This document shows, piece by piece, positions 16,992 to 26,341 of a DNA stretch of 64,000 nt (position 1 is its first letter; the number at the start of each line of letters is the position of its first letter). The stretch is from an uncultured Clostridium sp. (GTDB lineage: Bacteria > Bacillota > Clostridia > Lachnospirales > Lachnospiraceae). The stretch covers positions 62,001 to 126,000 of the forward strand of contig CANRZB010000001.1 in the NCBI GenBank assembly GCA_947644195.1, written 5' to 3'. Under the pieces are notes generated by a model. The model was not told the origin of the DNA. It was given only the letters and a program-made list of their open reading frames with translations, and made no database searches. Both the position numbers and the translations under genes were made by a program.

Positions 16992-18155
16992 ATGGAAGAA
17001 CAACCGAAACAATTTGAACTACAGGAACTATCCAAACTACATGGACCTATTGATATTCCACTGACAAATGATTATCTCTTTCGCGCCTTGCTACAAAAAA
17101 ATAATCAGGTATTAAAAGCCATTCTCTGTGCACTTCTTCATTTAAATCCAGAACAGGTGAAAAAAGTATCTGTCGAAAACCCCATTGAACTGGGAAAAAG
17201 CTATGAGGAAAAAGATTTTATCCTGGATATCAAAGCATTACTGGATGATAACTTGATAACTAATCTGGAAATGCAGGTCATTAATGAACACAATTGGCTA
17301 GATCGGTCTTTATCTTATCTTTGTAGGTCATTCGATCATTTAAACAATGGCGATGCATATACGCAGGCCAAACCAGCGATACAGATTGGTTTCCTAAATT
17401 TTACTCTCTTTCCGGAACATCCAGAATTCTATGCCACCTATTCTATGATGAACGAAAAAACATATCAAAAATATAGTGACAAACTCCGACTGATTGTGGT
17501 AGACTTAACACAAATAAAATTGGCAACAAAGGAAGACCGCGTATATGGCATCGACCAGTGGGCTAAATTTTTCAAATGCAAAGATTGGAGTGAGTTAGTC
17601 ATGTTAGCAAAAGAAAATTCAGATATCCAGGCCGCAGTAGGAACCGTGTATCAATTAAGCAGAGATGAAAAAATACGACAACAATGCGAAGCAAGAGAAG
17701 ATTATTACCGCCGGGAATTAGACCGCCAGCTACAAAATGAACATATGGAAAAAACGAAACAGGAAATTGCACTGAATTTGAAAAAACTATTGCTGGGCAG
17801 AAAAGAATTGGCTCAAGGACAACAAGAGTTAGCCCAAGGACAACAAGAATTAGCCCAAGAACAGCAAAACCTAGCTCAAGGACGGCAAGAGTTGGCTCAA
17901 GAACAACAAGAGTTGGCTCAAGAACAACAAGAGTTGGCTCAAGAACAGCAAGACCTAACCCAAGGACAGCAAGAGTTAGCCAAAGAACAGCAATCTCTGG
18001 CTCAGAAACAGAAAGAATTAATTCAAAAACAACAGGATCTAGCACTGGAAAAGCATAAAATAGAAGAAAGCAAAAAAATGCTTCACGAATGGGAACTAGC
18101 CATAGAAAAAAAGATACAAACATTAGAAAAATTATCGGAAAACGAATCTAATTAG
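16992..18155 (+). CDS. Rpn/PDDEXK-family nuclease-like protein with heptad-repeat tail
   Basis: Residues about 15-270 match the Rpn recombination-promoting nuclease/PD-(D/E)XK transposase-like family: IPLTNDYLFRALL at 23-35, a metal-site strand pattern FILDIKA (76-82) ... NLEMQV (91-96), RSLSYLCRSF (105-114) and the FYATYSMMNEKT block. Members cut DNA and are often mobile or rapidly copied. Residues 272-355 are twelve tandem heptads of ELAQEQQ type, an unusually regular coiled coil, followed by a helical end. Base composition is more A/T-rich than the neighbours, consistent with acquisition. A ribosome site ACGAGG precedes the ATG. Confidence 0.82.
   Translation: MEEQPKQFELQELSKLHGPIDIPLTNDYLFRALLQKNNQVLKAILCALLHLNPEQVKKVSVENPIELGKSYEEKDFILDIKALLDDNLITNLEMQVINEHNWLDRSLSYLCRSFDHLNNGDAYTQAKPAIQIGFLNFTLFPEHPEFYATYSMMNEKTYQKYSDKLRLIVVDLTQIKLATKEDRVYGIDQWAKFFKCKDWSELVMLAKENSDIQAAVGTVYQLSRDEKIRQQCEAREDYYRRELDRQLQNEHMEKTKQEIALNLKKLLLGRKELAQGQQELAQGQQELAQEQQNLAQGRQELAQEQQELAQEQQELAQEQQDLTQGQQELAKEQQSLAQKQKELIQKQQDLALEKHKIEESKKMLHEWELAIEKKIQTLEKLSENESN
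17805..18056 (+). repeat. Twelve 21-bp tandem repeats coding for heptads
   Basis: Twelve consecutive 7-codon units of the form (E/N/D/S)LAQ(E/G)QQ. Several central units are identical or nearly so at the DNA level, so copy number may change by slippage in multiples of 21 bp without breaking the frame. Confidence 0.9.
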
Positions 18156-18174
18156 TACACCTTTTCTCCATACT

Positions 18175-18200
18175 GGGCAGACCACAAAACGGTTCTGCCC
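18175..18200 (+). terminator. Terminator after the Rpn-type gene
   Basis: GGGCAGACC and GGTTCTGCCC form a stem with one bulge, followed by TATTAT. The T-tract is weak. Confidence 0.5.
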
Positions 18201-18270
18201 TATTATCATATACAATGTCTAAAAAATGTTTCAAAGAACCAAGATAGAGACAACCTAACGAAATTCTCTA

Positions 18271-18299
18271 TTGTCTTCCCATGTTTAATCATTTATAAT
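18271..18299 (+). promoter_or_regulatory. Promoter of the amino acid ABC transporter operon
   Basis: TTGTCT (18271-18276), 17-bp spacer and perfect TATAAT (18294-18299); the start codon is 34 bp further on. Confidence 0.75.
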
Positions 18300-18332
18300 A
18301 ATCCATAGAATTCAGAAAGGGAGATAAGACCA

Positions 18333-19865
18333 ATGAAAAAGATACATCCGCAGCCTATGGCGGTCCGACTGCTGATCCCATGCCTGGCATTGATTTTGGC
18401 GCTGGGAGGCTGTAGCAGCAAAAAGTCAGACCAGAAGCAAGCTTTGAAAGTAAATAATGTAGATGAACTGGAAGGCAAAGCAATCGGCGTACAGCTAGGA
18501 ACCACTGGTGACAGCTATGCCAGCGATTACGAAGGAGATGATGCCGGAACAGTCATTGACCGTTTTAACAAAGGAAACGATGCTGTCCAGGCTCTGAAAC
18601 AAGACAAATTGGATGCGGTCATCATAGATGAGGAACCCGCCAAGGCATACATAAAAGCAAATCCCGAATTAGTGATTCTGGATGAAGAATTTGCCAATGA
18701 AGATTATGCTATCTGTGTTTCCAAAAACCAGCCGGAGCTGAAAGAAAAAATCAACGAAGCGCTTGCTACGCTTAGCTCCAACGGAACCCTGGAACAGATT
18801 CAGAAAAACTATACCGGTACCGATCAGGAAAAGGGAACGTATCCTTACCTCAAAAAAGAGGGAAAACGGCCAAATGGCAAATTAGTCATTGCAACCAATG
18901 CCGCTTTTAAGCCTTACGAATACTATGAGAATGGCGTGATGACCGGCTTTGATATCGATCTGTTACAGGCGATCTGCGACGAGCTTGGCATGGAACCGGA
19001 AATGGAGGATATGGAATTTGATTCCATCATCAGTGCCGTACAATCCGGAAAAGCCGACGTGGGAGCTTCCGGAATGACAATCACAGAAGAACGCTTAAAA
19101 AACATAGACTTTACAGATTCCTATATTAATGCCAGACAGGTTATCATTGTCAAAGATCCAAATGTCAAAGTAGATCAGCTTAGTTTTACGGAAAAATTTA
19201 AACAAAATTTTATGGAGGAAGGCCGTTGGAAATATCTGGCAAAAGGACTTCGAAACACCATAGTGATCACTGTCTTTGCTGCTATCATCGGTATCATCCT
19301 TGGATTCGTGATTGCAATCATCCGATCCTGGCATGACAAACATGGCGGACTGATCATTCCCAATATTATCTGTCAGGCTTATCTGACCGTGGTACGCGGT
19401 ACTCCAACCATGGTGCAATTATTAATTATTTACTATGTCATATTTGCCAGCGTTGACGTAAATAAAATTGTTGCTGCTGTTATTGCATTTGGACTCAATT
19501 CAGCCGCTTATGTTGCTGAAATCGTCCGCTCTGGCATCCTGTCCATTGATAATGGACAATTTGAAGCCGGACGCAGCCTGGGATTAAACTTTACGCAAAC
19601 AATGCGCTTTATCGTACTGCCACAGGCATTCAAAAATGTGCTGCCTGCACTGGCAAACGAGTTCATTGTCTTAATCAAAGAGACATCCATCAGCGGTTAT
19701 ATTGGACTGGCAGACTTAACCAAAGGCGGCGATATCATTCGAAGCATTACCTATGAAGCGTTGCTTCCATTGTTGGCAGTCGCCTGTGTCTACCTGGCGA
19801 TCGTCATGGCTCTGTCTGCAGGAGTTCATAAACTAGAGAGGAGGCTTGCAAACAATGGAAAATAA
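18333..19865 (+). CDS. Polar amino acid ABC transporter, fused lipoprotein binding domain and permease
   Basis: The 510-aa protein starts with a lipoprotein signal (LALGGC, lipid cysteine 27). Residues about 40-161 look like the second lobe and C-terminus of an amino acid binding protein ([20 protein letters not shown] ... [10 protein letters not shown]). Residues about 183-275 look like the first lobe ([16 protein letters not shown] ... [14 protein letters not shown]). So the usual lobe order is reversed. From about 300 a HisM/GlnP-type permease follows with five membrane helices and the EAA-like loop [28 protein letters not shown]. Fused systems of this kind import glutamine or other polar amino acids. 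The ATPase gene overlaps its 3' end by 11 bp. Confidence 0.85.
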   Translation: MKKIHPQPMAVRLLIPCLALILALGGCSSKKSDQKQALKVNNVDELEGKAIGVQLGTTGDSYASDYEGDDAGTVIDRFNKGNDAVQALKQDKLDAVIIDEEPAKAYIKANPELVILDEEFANEDYAICVSKNQPELKEKINEALATLSSNGTLEQIQKNYTGTDQEKGTYPYLKKEGKRPNGKLVIATNAAFKPYEYYENGVMTGFDIDLLQAICDELGMEPEMEDMEFDSIISAVQSGKADVGASGMTITEERLKNIDFTDSYINARQVIIVKDPNVKVDQLSFTEKFKQNFMEEGRWKYLAKGLRNTIVITVFAAIIGIILGFVIAIIRSWHDKHGGLIIPNIICQAYLTVVRGTPTMVQLLIIYYVIFASVDVNKIVAAVIAFGLNSAAYVAEIVRSGILSIDNGQFEAGRSLGLNFTQTMRFIVLPQAFKNVLPALANEFIVLIKETSISGYIGLADLTKGGDIIRSITYEALLPLLAVACVYLAIVMALSAGVHKLERRLANNGK

Positions 19866-20610
19866 ATCAAACAGCAGTAATCCGGTACTTTTAGAGGTTT
19901 CCGGGCTAAAAAAAAGCTTCGGGGAAAACCATGTATTGCAGGGAATTGATACCACAGTCAGAAAAGGGGATGTCATTGCAATTATCGGTCCATCGGGTTG
20001 TGGAAAATCAACCTTTTTACGCTCTCTCAACCTTTTGGAGGAACCTACTTCCGGCACGATTGCATTTGAGGGAACTAATATTACGGATCCATCGGTAGAT
20101 ATCAATAAAATGCGGGAAAAGATTGGCATGGTATTTCAACAATTCAACCTCTTCCCCCATATGACCGTTCAAAAAAATATTACACTGGCTCCGGTTCAGC
20201 TTGGCATCCTGAACGAGGAAGAAGCCACAGCCAAAGCGAAAGAACTTCTGGAACAAATTGGTCTGCCCGACAAAGCAGACACCTATCCATCCATGCTATC
20301 CGGTGGACAAAAACAGCGAATTGCAATCGCGCGTTCCCTTGCTATGCAGCCGGATATCATGCTTTTTGACGAGCCAACGTCCGCATTGGATCCAGAGATG
20401 GTCGGCGAAGTATTGGAAATCATGAAAAAATTAGCTGAGGATGGAATGACAATGATTATCGTAACCCATGAGATGGGATTTGCCAGGGAAGTATCCAACC
20501 GGGTAATGTTTTTCTATGAAGGTGTCATCGCTGAGGAAAATGATCCCGTATCTTTTTTTGACCACCCGCAAAACCCAAGGTTACAAGATTTTCTCTCCAA
20601 AGTATTATAA
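19855..20610 (+). CDS. glnQ: Polar amino acid ABC transporter ATPase
   Basis: The 251-aa ATPase has Walker [10 protein letters not shown] (near 45), Q-loop [12 protein letters not shown], signature LSGGQKQR, Walker [14 protein letters not shown] and the H-loop VTHEMGF, all typical of GlnQ/HisP. It powers the fused binding/permease protein encoded directly upstream. ATG 19855 is chosen because GGAGG lies about 10 nt before it; a TTG at 19846 is too close to that site. The start lies inside the permease gene, so translation is probably coupled. The substrate is likely glutamine or another polar amino acid. Confidence 0.95.
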   Translation: MENKSNSSNPVLLEVSGLKKSFGENHVLQGIDTTVRKGDVIAIIGPSGCGKSTFLRSLNLLEEPTSGTIAFEGTNITDPSVDINKMREKIGMVFQQFNLFPHMTVQKNITLAPVQLGILNEEEATAKAKELLEQIGLPDKADTYPSMLSGGQKQRIAIARSLAMQPDIMLFDEPTSALDPEMVGEVLEIMKKLAEDGMTMIIVTHEMGFAREVSNRVMFFYEGVIAEENDPVSFFDHPQNPRLQDFLSKVL

Positions 20611-20637
20611 CAACACAATAAAGAAATGAGGATTGTT

Positions 20638-21513
20638 ATGGAAACATCGTTACATTTTACAAAATTTGGATTTATTGGATTTGGCCTGATCGGAGGCTCT
20701 GTTGCCCGCGCGATCCGGGAACTCTACCCAGATGCTGAAATCATGGCATACAATTACTATAAAACCAGGCCGCATCCCCGTCTAAATCAGGCATTGGCAG
20801 ACGGGGTCCTGTCAACAGTTTCCAATCAATTAGAAGATTTTTCAGACTGCCATGCAGTCTTTTTATGTGCCCCTGTGAAAACCAATGTCAAATATCTCCG
20901 GGAACTGGCGCCTTTCCTGAATGAACAATGTATGCTGACCGATGTCGGCAGTGTCAAAGGCGATATTGTGGCTGCCATCCGGGAAATCGGACTGACACGC
21001 CAGTTTATCGGCGGTCATCCCATGACAGGGTCTGAAAAAATTGGATATGAATATGCGGATTCCCGTTTTTTTATCAACAAATACTATTTACTAACTCCCA
21101 TGGCAGATACCAGGCCCGAATATATCGAATGGATGAAACAATTTATCCATGCCGTGCGCTCCTACTGTATGATCCTGGATCCTGCTAGACATGATGCGGT
21201 CGTCGCTGGGATCAGCCATGTTCCTCATGTCATTTCTGCCGCCCTGGTCAACTCTGTATCCGCCCTGGATCACGATGACACCTATGGCAGACTGGCGGCT
21301 GGTGGATTTCACAGTGTAACTCGGATTTCCTCCTCTTCACCAGAAATGTGGCAGAACATATGCGAGGCGAATCAGGAAGAAATTCTGCGGTTTCTGGACC
21401 AGTTTTCTGACCAGATCGCTAACTTCCGATCCAAAATTGAATCGGGAGACTCCGAGGCATTGCTGGAATTATTTGAACGGGCAAAAACTTATCGGGACCA
21501 TATTTTACAATAA
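20638..21513 (+). CDS. tyrA: Prephenate dehydrogenase
   Basis: NAD(P)-dependent step to 4-hydroxyphenylpyruvate in tyrosine synthesis. The dinucleotide motif GFIGFGLIGGS is near the start, then LTDVGSVKGDI (about 101) and the catalytic-region block GGHPMTGSEKIGYE (about 123-136); ISHVPHVISAAL follows near 190. No ACT or chorismate mutase domain is attached (291 aa). The ATG at 20638 has GAGGA five nt before it; the ATG at 20626 does not. It follows glnQ by 27 bp, and no other aromatic gene is nearby. Confidence 0.92.
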   Translation: METSLHFTKFGFIGFGLIGGSVARAIRELYPDAEIMAYNYYKTRPHPRLNQALADGVLSTVSNQLEDFSDCHAVFLCAPVKTNVKYLRELAPFLNEQCMLTDVGSVKGDIVAAIREIGLTRQFIGGHPMTGSEKIGYEYADSRFFINKYYLLTPMADTRPEYIEWMKQFIHAVRSYCMILDPARHDAVVAGISHVPHVISAALVNSVSALDHDDTYGRLAAGGFHSVTRISSSSPEMWQNICEANQEEILRFLDQFSDQIANFRSKIESGDSEALLELFERAKTYRDHILQ

Positions 21514-21627
21514 GCGCCAAGGTTCCCTTGTACGGTTAAAATATCGTATTCAGGAAACCATGTTGTAATTTGTTTCTATGAAAACAATGGACAGATCGCT
21601 TCTTAGAAAGAAAGGGAAAGATACATC

Positions 21628-24084
21628 ATGAGAATTTTAGAGGGATTAAACGCAGAGCAGGAAAAAGCAGTCAAACATTTCAAGGGGCCTCTGCTCATCC
21701 TTGCCGGCGCCGGCTCTGGCAAGACCCGTGTCCTGACCCACCGCATTGCCTATCTAATCGAAGAGTATGGTGTCAATCCATGGAATATTCTTGCAATTAC
21801 ATTTACCAATAAAGCTGCCGGCGAGATGCGGGAACGTGTGGATCAAATTGTGGAAAACGGCGCAGAATATATTTGGGTCAGTACGTTCCACTCTACCTGC
21901 GTCCGTATCCTACGCCGCTATATTGAAGCGCTGGGTTACTCGCGCAACTTTACTATTTATGATGCCGATGACCAGAAAACTCTGATGCGGGAAATCCTGA
22001 AATATCTGCAGCTTGATCCAAAGAAATACAAGGAACGTGCCGTCCTCAGTGCGATTTCGTCCGCCAAGGATGAACTGATCTCCCCAGAGCAGTATGAACT
22101 CCGGGCACAAGGAGATTTTCTGAAAGAAACCTACGCACGCGCTTACCGGGAATACGAGAAACGGCTGCGGGACGCCAACGCATTGGACTTTGACGATCTC
22201 ATCTGCAAAACCATTGAATTATTAGAAAATCATCCGGAGGTACTGGATTATTACCAAAACCGCTTCCGCTATATCATGGTAGACGAGTACCAGGATACCA
22301 ATACCGCACAATTCCGTCTGATCTCGCTATTAACAGATACTCCGGGAGAAAATGGAGAAACGGAACAAAATCTCTGCGTCGTTGGCGATGATGACCAGTC
22401 TATCTATAAATTTCGCGGCGCTAATATATATAATATATTAAACTTCGAACAAGAATATCCAGATGCCACGGTGATCAAATTGGAGGAAAATTACCGCAGC
22501 ACCCAAAATATCCTGGATGCTGCCAATGCCGTAATCCAGCACAACTCCATGCGCAAAGATAAATCTCTGTGGACGGAAAAGGAAAACGGTGATACCATCT
22601 ATTTCTCCCAATTTGAAAATGAATACGAAGAAGCCGCTGGTATTGCCGAAGGGATCGCCAATGCGGTCCGCTCCGGGGAGGCAGACTACAGTGACTTTGC
22701 CATTCTCTACCGAACCAACGCACAGTCCCGGGTGTTCGAGGAAAAATTGGTCAGTGCCAATATTCCCTATCGAATCGTAGGTGCGGTCAACTTCTACCAA
22801 CGCCGGGAAATCAAAGATATTCTGGCCTATCTGAGAACCATTGACAATGGATTGGATGATATCTCGGTGAAACGGATTATCAACGTCCCAAAACGGGGAA
22901 TTGGATTGACAACCATAGACCGCATTACCCAATATGCCAATGAGCATGAAACCAGCTTCTATGGCGCCCTGCAAAGCTATGAATACATTGACGGAATCAG
23001 CCGCAGTGCTTCTAAACTGGGCTCTTTCGTCAGCCTCATAGAATCCTTCAAACGGCATCTGGAGGATCCTGCCTACGGTCTGGAAGACCTGGTACGGGAA
23101 ATCCTGGAAGAGACTGGTTATCTCCGCAAACTGCAGGAGGAGGATACCGAGGAAGCCAACGGGCGAATTGAAAATATAGAAGAACTCATTAACAAAGTTG
23201 TCTCCTATGAAGAAAACTGTGAAGAGGAACCAACTCTGGACGGCTTCCTGGAAGAAGTTGCCCTGATTGCCGACATTGATACACTGGATAGCGATACGGA
23301 CCTGGTTCTTCTGATGACCTTACACAGCGCCAAAGGACTTGAATTTCCATATGTCTATCTGGTCGGCATGGAGGATGGTATTTTTCCTGGATACAGCGCT
23401 GTTATGGGCGATGACCCCGAAGAAATGGAGGAAGAACGGCGCTTATGTTACGTCGGCATTACCCGCGCAATGGAAAAACTGTCCTTAAGCTGTGCGCGCA
23501 GTCGCTTTCGAAATGGCGAACAACAGTACAACCGTCCCTCCTGTTTCATTGGCGAAATCCCTCGTTTTCTGTTAAAACAAAATGCTTTGCCAATGCGGGA
23601 CAACCAACTCTATCAGATACCGTTTGATAAACTGCCAGGAAGATCAGAAAACTTGTCGTTTTCTAATACCGCAAATCATCACTCTCTGTCAAAAAACGCA
23701 CCATCCACAAACAACGCTTCCACCTGGAATCCGCTTTCTGAAACCCAGGCAAAGCAAGCGGTCAGACGCAGTTCTGGGCAGGATCTTTTTGCGGGGAATC
23801 CATTCATTTCCCGTGGATTCGACAAAGCATCAACGGACTCACGCTATTCCGGAAACCAAGCTACTGCTGCCACCCCTTATACCAAATCAGGCAAAACTAC
23901 CGGCAGTTCTCAAACAGTACACATTAGTTATGGCGAAGGAGATCGTGTAAAACATATGAAATTCGGCGAAGGCGAAGTGACTGCCCTGGTGGAGAAATCT
24001 GGCGATTATGAAGTGACCGTTTCGTTTGACAGTGGAACCACAAGACGTATGATGGCCTCTTTTGCAAAACTTACCAAACTTTAA
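21628..24084 (+). CDS. pcrA: ATP-dependent DNA helicase PcrA/UvrD
   Basis: This 818-aa SF1 helicase shows Walker A AGAGSGKT (27-34), ITFTNKAAGEMRERV, VSTFHSTCVRILRR, DEYQDTN, VGDDDQSIYKFRGA, TLHSAKGLEFPYVYLVGMEDGIFPG and RRLCYVGITRAMEKL, all seven motifs in order. The C-terminal region from about 660 is a variable linker ending in a Tudor-like segment (GDRVKHMKFGEGEV), the RNA polymerase-interacting part of PcrA. It works in nucleotide excision repair and replication restart. Upstream ribosome site AAAGAAAGGGAAAGA lies before the ATG. Confidence 0.96.
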   Translation: MRILEGLNAEQEKAVKHFKGPLLILAGAGSGKTRVLTHRIAYLIEEYGVNPWNILAITFTNKAAGEMRERVDQIVENGAEYIWVSTFHSTCVRILRRYIEALGYSRNFTIYDADDQKTLMREILKYLQLDPKKYKERAVLSAISSAKDELISPEQYELRAQGDFLKETYARAYREYEKRLRDANALDFDDLICKTIELLENHPEVLDYYQNRFRYIMVDEYQDTNTAQFRLISLLTDTPGENGETEQNLCVVGDDDQSIYKFRGANIYNILNFEQEYPDATVIKLEENYRSTQNILDAANAVIQHNSMRKDKSLWTEKENGDTIYFSQFENEYEEAAGIAEGIANAVRSGEADYSDFAILYRTNAQSRVFEEKLVSANIPYRIVGAVNFYQRREIKDILAYLRTIDNGLDDISVKRIINVPKRGIGLTTIDRITQYANEHETSFYGALQSYEYIDGISRSASKLGSFVSLIESFKRHLEDPAYGLEDLVREILEETGYLRKLQEEDTEEANGRIENIEELINKVVSYEENCEEEPTLDGFLEEVALIADIDTLDSDTDLVLLMTLHSAKGLEFPYVYLVGMEDGIFPGYSAVMGDDPEEMEEERRLCYVGITRAMEKLSLSCARSRFRNGEQQYNRPSCFIGEIPRFLLKQNALPMRDNQLYQIPFDKLPGRSENLSFSNTANHHSLSKNAPSTNNASTWNPLSETQAKQAVRRSSGQDLFAGNPFISRGFDKASTDSRYSGNQATAATPYTKSGKTTGSSQTVHISYGEGDRVKHMKFGEGEVTALVEKSGDYEVTVSFDSGTTRRMMASFAKLTKL

Positions 24085-24268
24085 ATAAGATTGGATGGTA
24101 TACCACTGTATCTGTGAAGAAGGCAACTGGTTTCTTGACAGATTTATCCTAAAATACATGAAAAAGGATAGATATTATTGCAAATTTATGATATACTTTT
24201 AAATATATGAGATCCTGAGATTCATTATCCTGAAACGAAGGGATCAAAAACAGAAAGGATGTGGAGAT

Positions 24269-24556
24269 ATGAATCTGAACATGAGCAACAAATTAGACGA
24301 ACTGATGAATGTAGCAAAGATTAATGAATTACTGCACAAAAAGGAATTAGAAGAAAAAAATAAGAATGGTATTCTAATTGCCTTGGCAGTGATTGGAGCA
24401 ATCGCTGCGGTTGCTGTCATTGCTTATTTTGTATACGATTATTTCTTTGTACCAGATTATCTGGACGACTTTGATGCAGATGATTTTAACGACAACTTTG
24501 AGGATGATTTCATCGAATTCTCTGATGAAGAAACCAAACCGGAAGCAGAGGACTAG
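24269..24556 (+). CDS. Small single-pass membrane protein with acidic tail
   Basis: The 95-aa product has a charged N-terminal helix (KLDELMNVAKINELLHKKELEEK), one hydrophobic segment (about 35-55, GILIALAVIGAIAAVAVIAY) and an Asp/Glu-rich C-terminal tail (about 63-95). It has AGAAAGGATG upstream. It is followed by a strong terminator and precedes argH on the same strand. Similar small proteins are common in Lachnospiraceae, but I can give no function. Confidence 0.7.
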   Translation: MNLNMSNKLDELMNVAKINELLHKKELEEKNKNGILIALAVIGAIAAVAVIAYFVYDYFFVPDYLDDFDADDFNDNFEDDFIEFSDEETKPEAED

Positions 24557-24654
24557 TGTAACCGTACACCGTACCCGATCTTCCAAACAACGGAACGCAA
24601 ATTCCGTATCCGGTTTTTCATTCGGGAATCCGGCATCGTACCTAACTATCCTGA

Positions 24655-24685
24655 TACCGAAATGGTTCTGCCATTTCGGTATTTT
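24655..24685 (+). terminator. Rho-independent terminator upstream of argH
   Basis: Perfect 11-bp stem TACCGAAATGG/CCATTTCGGTA with a 5-nt loop and a short T-rich tail. It ends 100 bp before the argH start, so it closes the small membrane protein transcript and may limit read-through into argH. Confidence 0.8.
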
Positions 24686-24785
24686 CATGAGACAGACAGA
24701 TCTCTGCTCATTGAGATACCAACAGAATCATGGAAGCAACCAGCATTTTAGCCATCTTCCATGGCACAGAAAGGAAGGACCTATT

Positions 24786-26159
24786 ATGAAACTCTGGGGA
24801 GGACGTTTTACCAAAGAAACGAATCAGCTCGTACATAACTTCAATGCTTCTCTTCCATTTGACCAAAAATTCTACGAGGAAGACATTGCGGGAAGTATTG
24901 CCCATGTTACCATGTTGGCAGAACAAAACATTTTGACACAGGAAGACTGTGACCTTATCATTCAGGGGCTGGAAGGCATCCGAGAAGACATCCGCTCAGG
25001 TAAACTAGAATTTTCCGAAGAACACGAGGATATTCACAGCTTTGTAGAGGCACATCTGATCGAACGTATCGGCGATGCAGGTAAGAGACTGCATACTGGC
25101 CGAAGCCGTAACGATCAGGTTGCACTGGATATGAAGCTGTATACCCGCAAAGAAATTCTGGAAATGGATGGATTATTAAAAGATCTCTTATCCAGTATTT
25201 TGAAAATCATGAAAGAGAACACAGGCACGATCATGCCGGGGTTTACCCATTTACAAAAAGCGCAGCCAATCACGTTAGCCCATCATCTGGGAGCCTATTT
25301 TGAAATGTTTACCAGAGACCGTTCCCGCCTGCAGGATATCCATGACCGCATGAACTACTGCCCTCTTGGATCTGGCGCCCTTGCCGGCACCACTTATCCC
25401 TTAAACCGGGAACGCACAGCGGCATTACTGGGGTTTGCCGGACCAACGCGTAACAGTATGGATTCCGTATCCGATCGGGACTACCTCATTGAATTTTCTG
25501 CTGCTATGTCCATCATCATGATGCATTTAAGCCGTTTCTGCGAAGAGATCATTATCTGGAATACCAACGAATACCAATTTATAGATATTGATGACTCCTA
25601 TTCCACGGGAAGCAGTATCATGCCGCAAAAGAAAAACCCGGATATCGCTGAACTGGTTCGCGGAAAAACCGGACGTGTCTACGGCAGCCTGATCTCTTTG
25701 CTAACCACTATGAAAAGCCTTTCCCTGGCCTATAACAAGGACATGCAGGAAGATAAAGAATTTGTCTTTGATGCCATTGACACGACCAAGGGCTGTATCG
25801 TGCTCTTCCATGGCATGTTGGATACGATGACTTTCCATGCAGACCGGATGCGTGCCAGCGCAGAAGGAGGATTTACCAATGCAACCGATGCTGCGGACTA
25901 TCTGGTCGGCAAAGGTGTCCCATTCCGCGATGCCCATGGTATTGTCGGACAATTGGTACTATACTGCATTGAACATAACCTGTCGTTAGGAGAAATGTCA
26001 ATAGAAGAATACCGAAAGATCAGTCCGGTATTTGAGGAAGACATTTATGATGCTATCCGTATGGAAACCTGCGTGGAAAAGAGGAACACCATTGGCGCAC
26101 CTGGCACAGAAGCCATGGCAGAGGTCATAGCGGAATACGAAAAATATCTGGCACAGTAA
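24786..26159 (+). CDS. argH: Argininosuccinate lyase
   Basis: The last step of arginine synthesis, splitting argininosuccinate into arginine and fumarate. The 457-aa length is typical. Clear motifs are MKLWGGRF at the start, HTGRSRNDQVALDMKLY (about 104-120), GFTHLQKAQPITLAHH and the flexible catalytic loop GSSIMPQKKNPDIAEL. The ATG at 24786 has GGAAGGA upstream. The frame stays open 131 codons further upstream, but that stretch crosses the terminator and has no homologous sequence, so I do not extend it. No other arg gene is in the window. Confidence 0.96.
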   Translation: MKLWGGRFTKETNQLVHNFNASLPFDQKFYEEDIAGSIAHVTMLAEQNILTQEDCDLIIQGLEGIREDIRSGKLEFSEEHEDIHSFVEAHLIERIGDAGKRLHTGRSRNDQVALDMKLYTRKEILEMDGLLKDLLSSILKIMKENTGTIMPGFTHLQKAQPITLAHHLGAYFEMFTRDRSRLQDIHDRMNYCPLGSGALAGTTYPLNRERTAALLGFAGPTRNSMDSVSDRDYLIEFSAAMSIIMMHLSRFCEEIIIWNTNEYQFIDIDDSYSTGSSIMPQKKNPDIAELVRGKTGRVYGSLISLLTTMKSLSLAYNKDMQEDKEFVFDAIDTTKGCIVLFHGMLDTMTFHADRMRASAEGGFTNATDAADYLVGKGVPFRDAHGIVGQLVLYCIEHNLSLGEMSIEEYRKISPVFEEDIYDAIRMETCVEKRNTIGAPGTEAMAEVIAEYEKYLAQ

Positions 26160-26241
26160 GACAGCGCAACTGCTCGCCAGCTTTTCCTGTATTCCACAAC
26201 CAAATTCACATTCTGAGGAACAGAAACCTGATCATTACAAC

Positions 26242-26287
26242 AGAAGACGGATACAAGCGATTCGATTTCCCTTTATATCCGTCTTCT
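26242..26287. terminator. Hairpin between convergent argH and the secreted-protein gene
   Basis: Perfect 12-bp arms AGAAGACGGATA/TATCCGTCTTCT around a 22-nt loop, in the gap between two convergent genes. The T-tract is poor on both sides, so it is a probable bidirectional terminator or transcript-end structure. Confidence 0.6.
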
Positions 26288-26341
26288 ATATTCTTAGGAA
26301 GATATCAAAATAAATCTGATGTTACAAAAGTAATGATAAAC

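Noticed and set aside
17805-18056. CRISPR-like array
   Set aside because: The 21-bp repeats have no spacers and code an in-frame heptad protein repeat.
24393-24785. N-terminal extension of ArgH by 131 codons
   Set aside because: It spans a strong terminator and the small membrane protein gene; the ATG at 24786 with GGAAGGA gives the normal 457-aa length starting MKLWGGRF.
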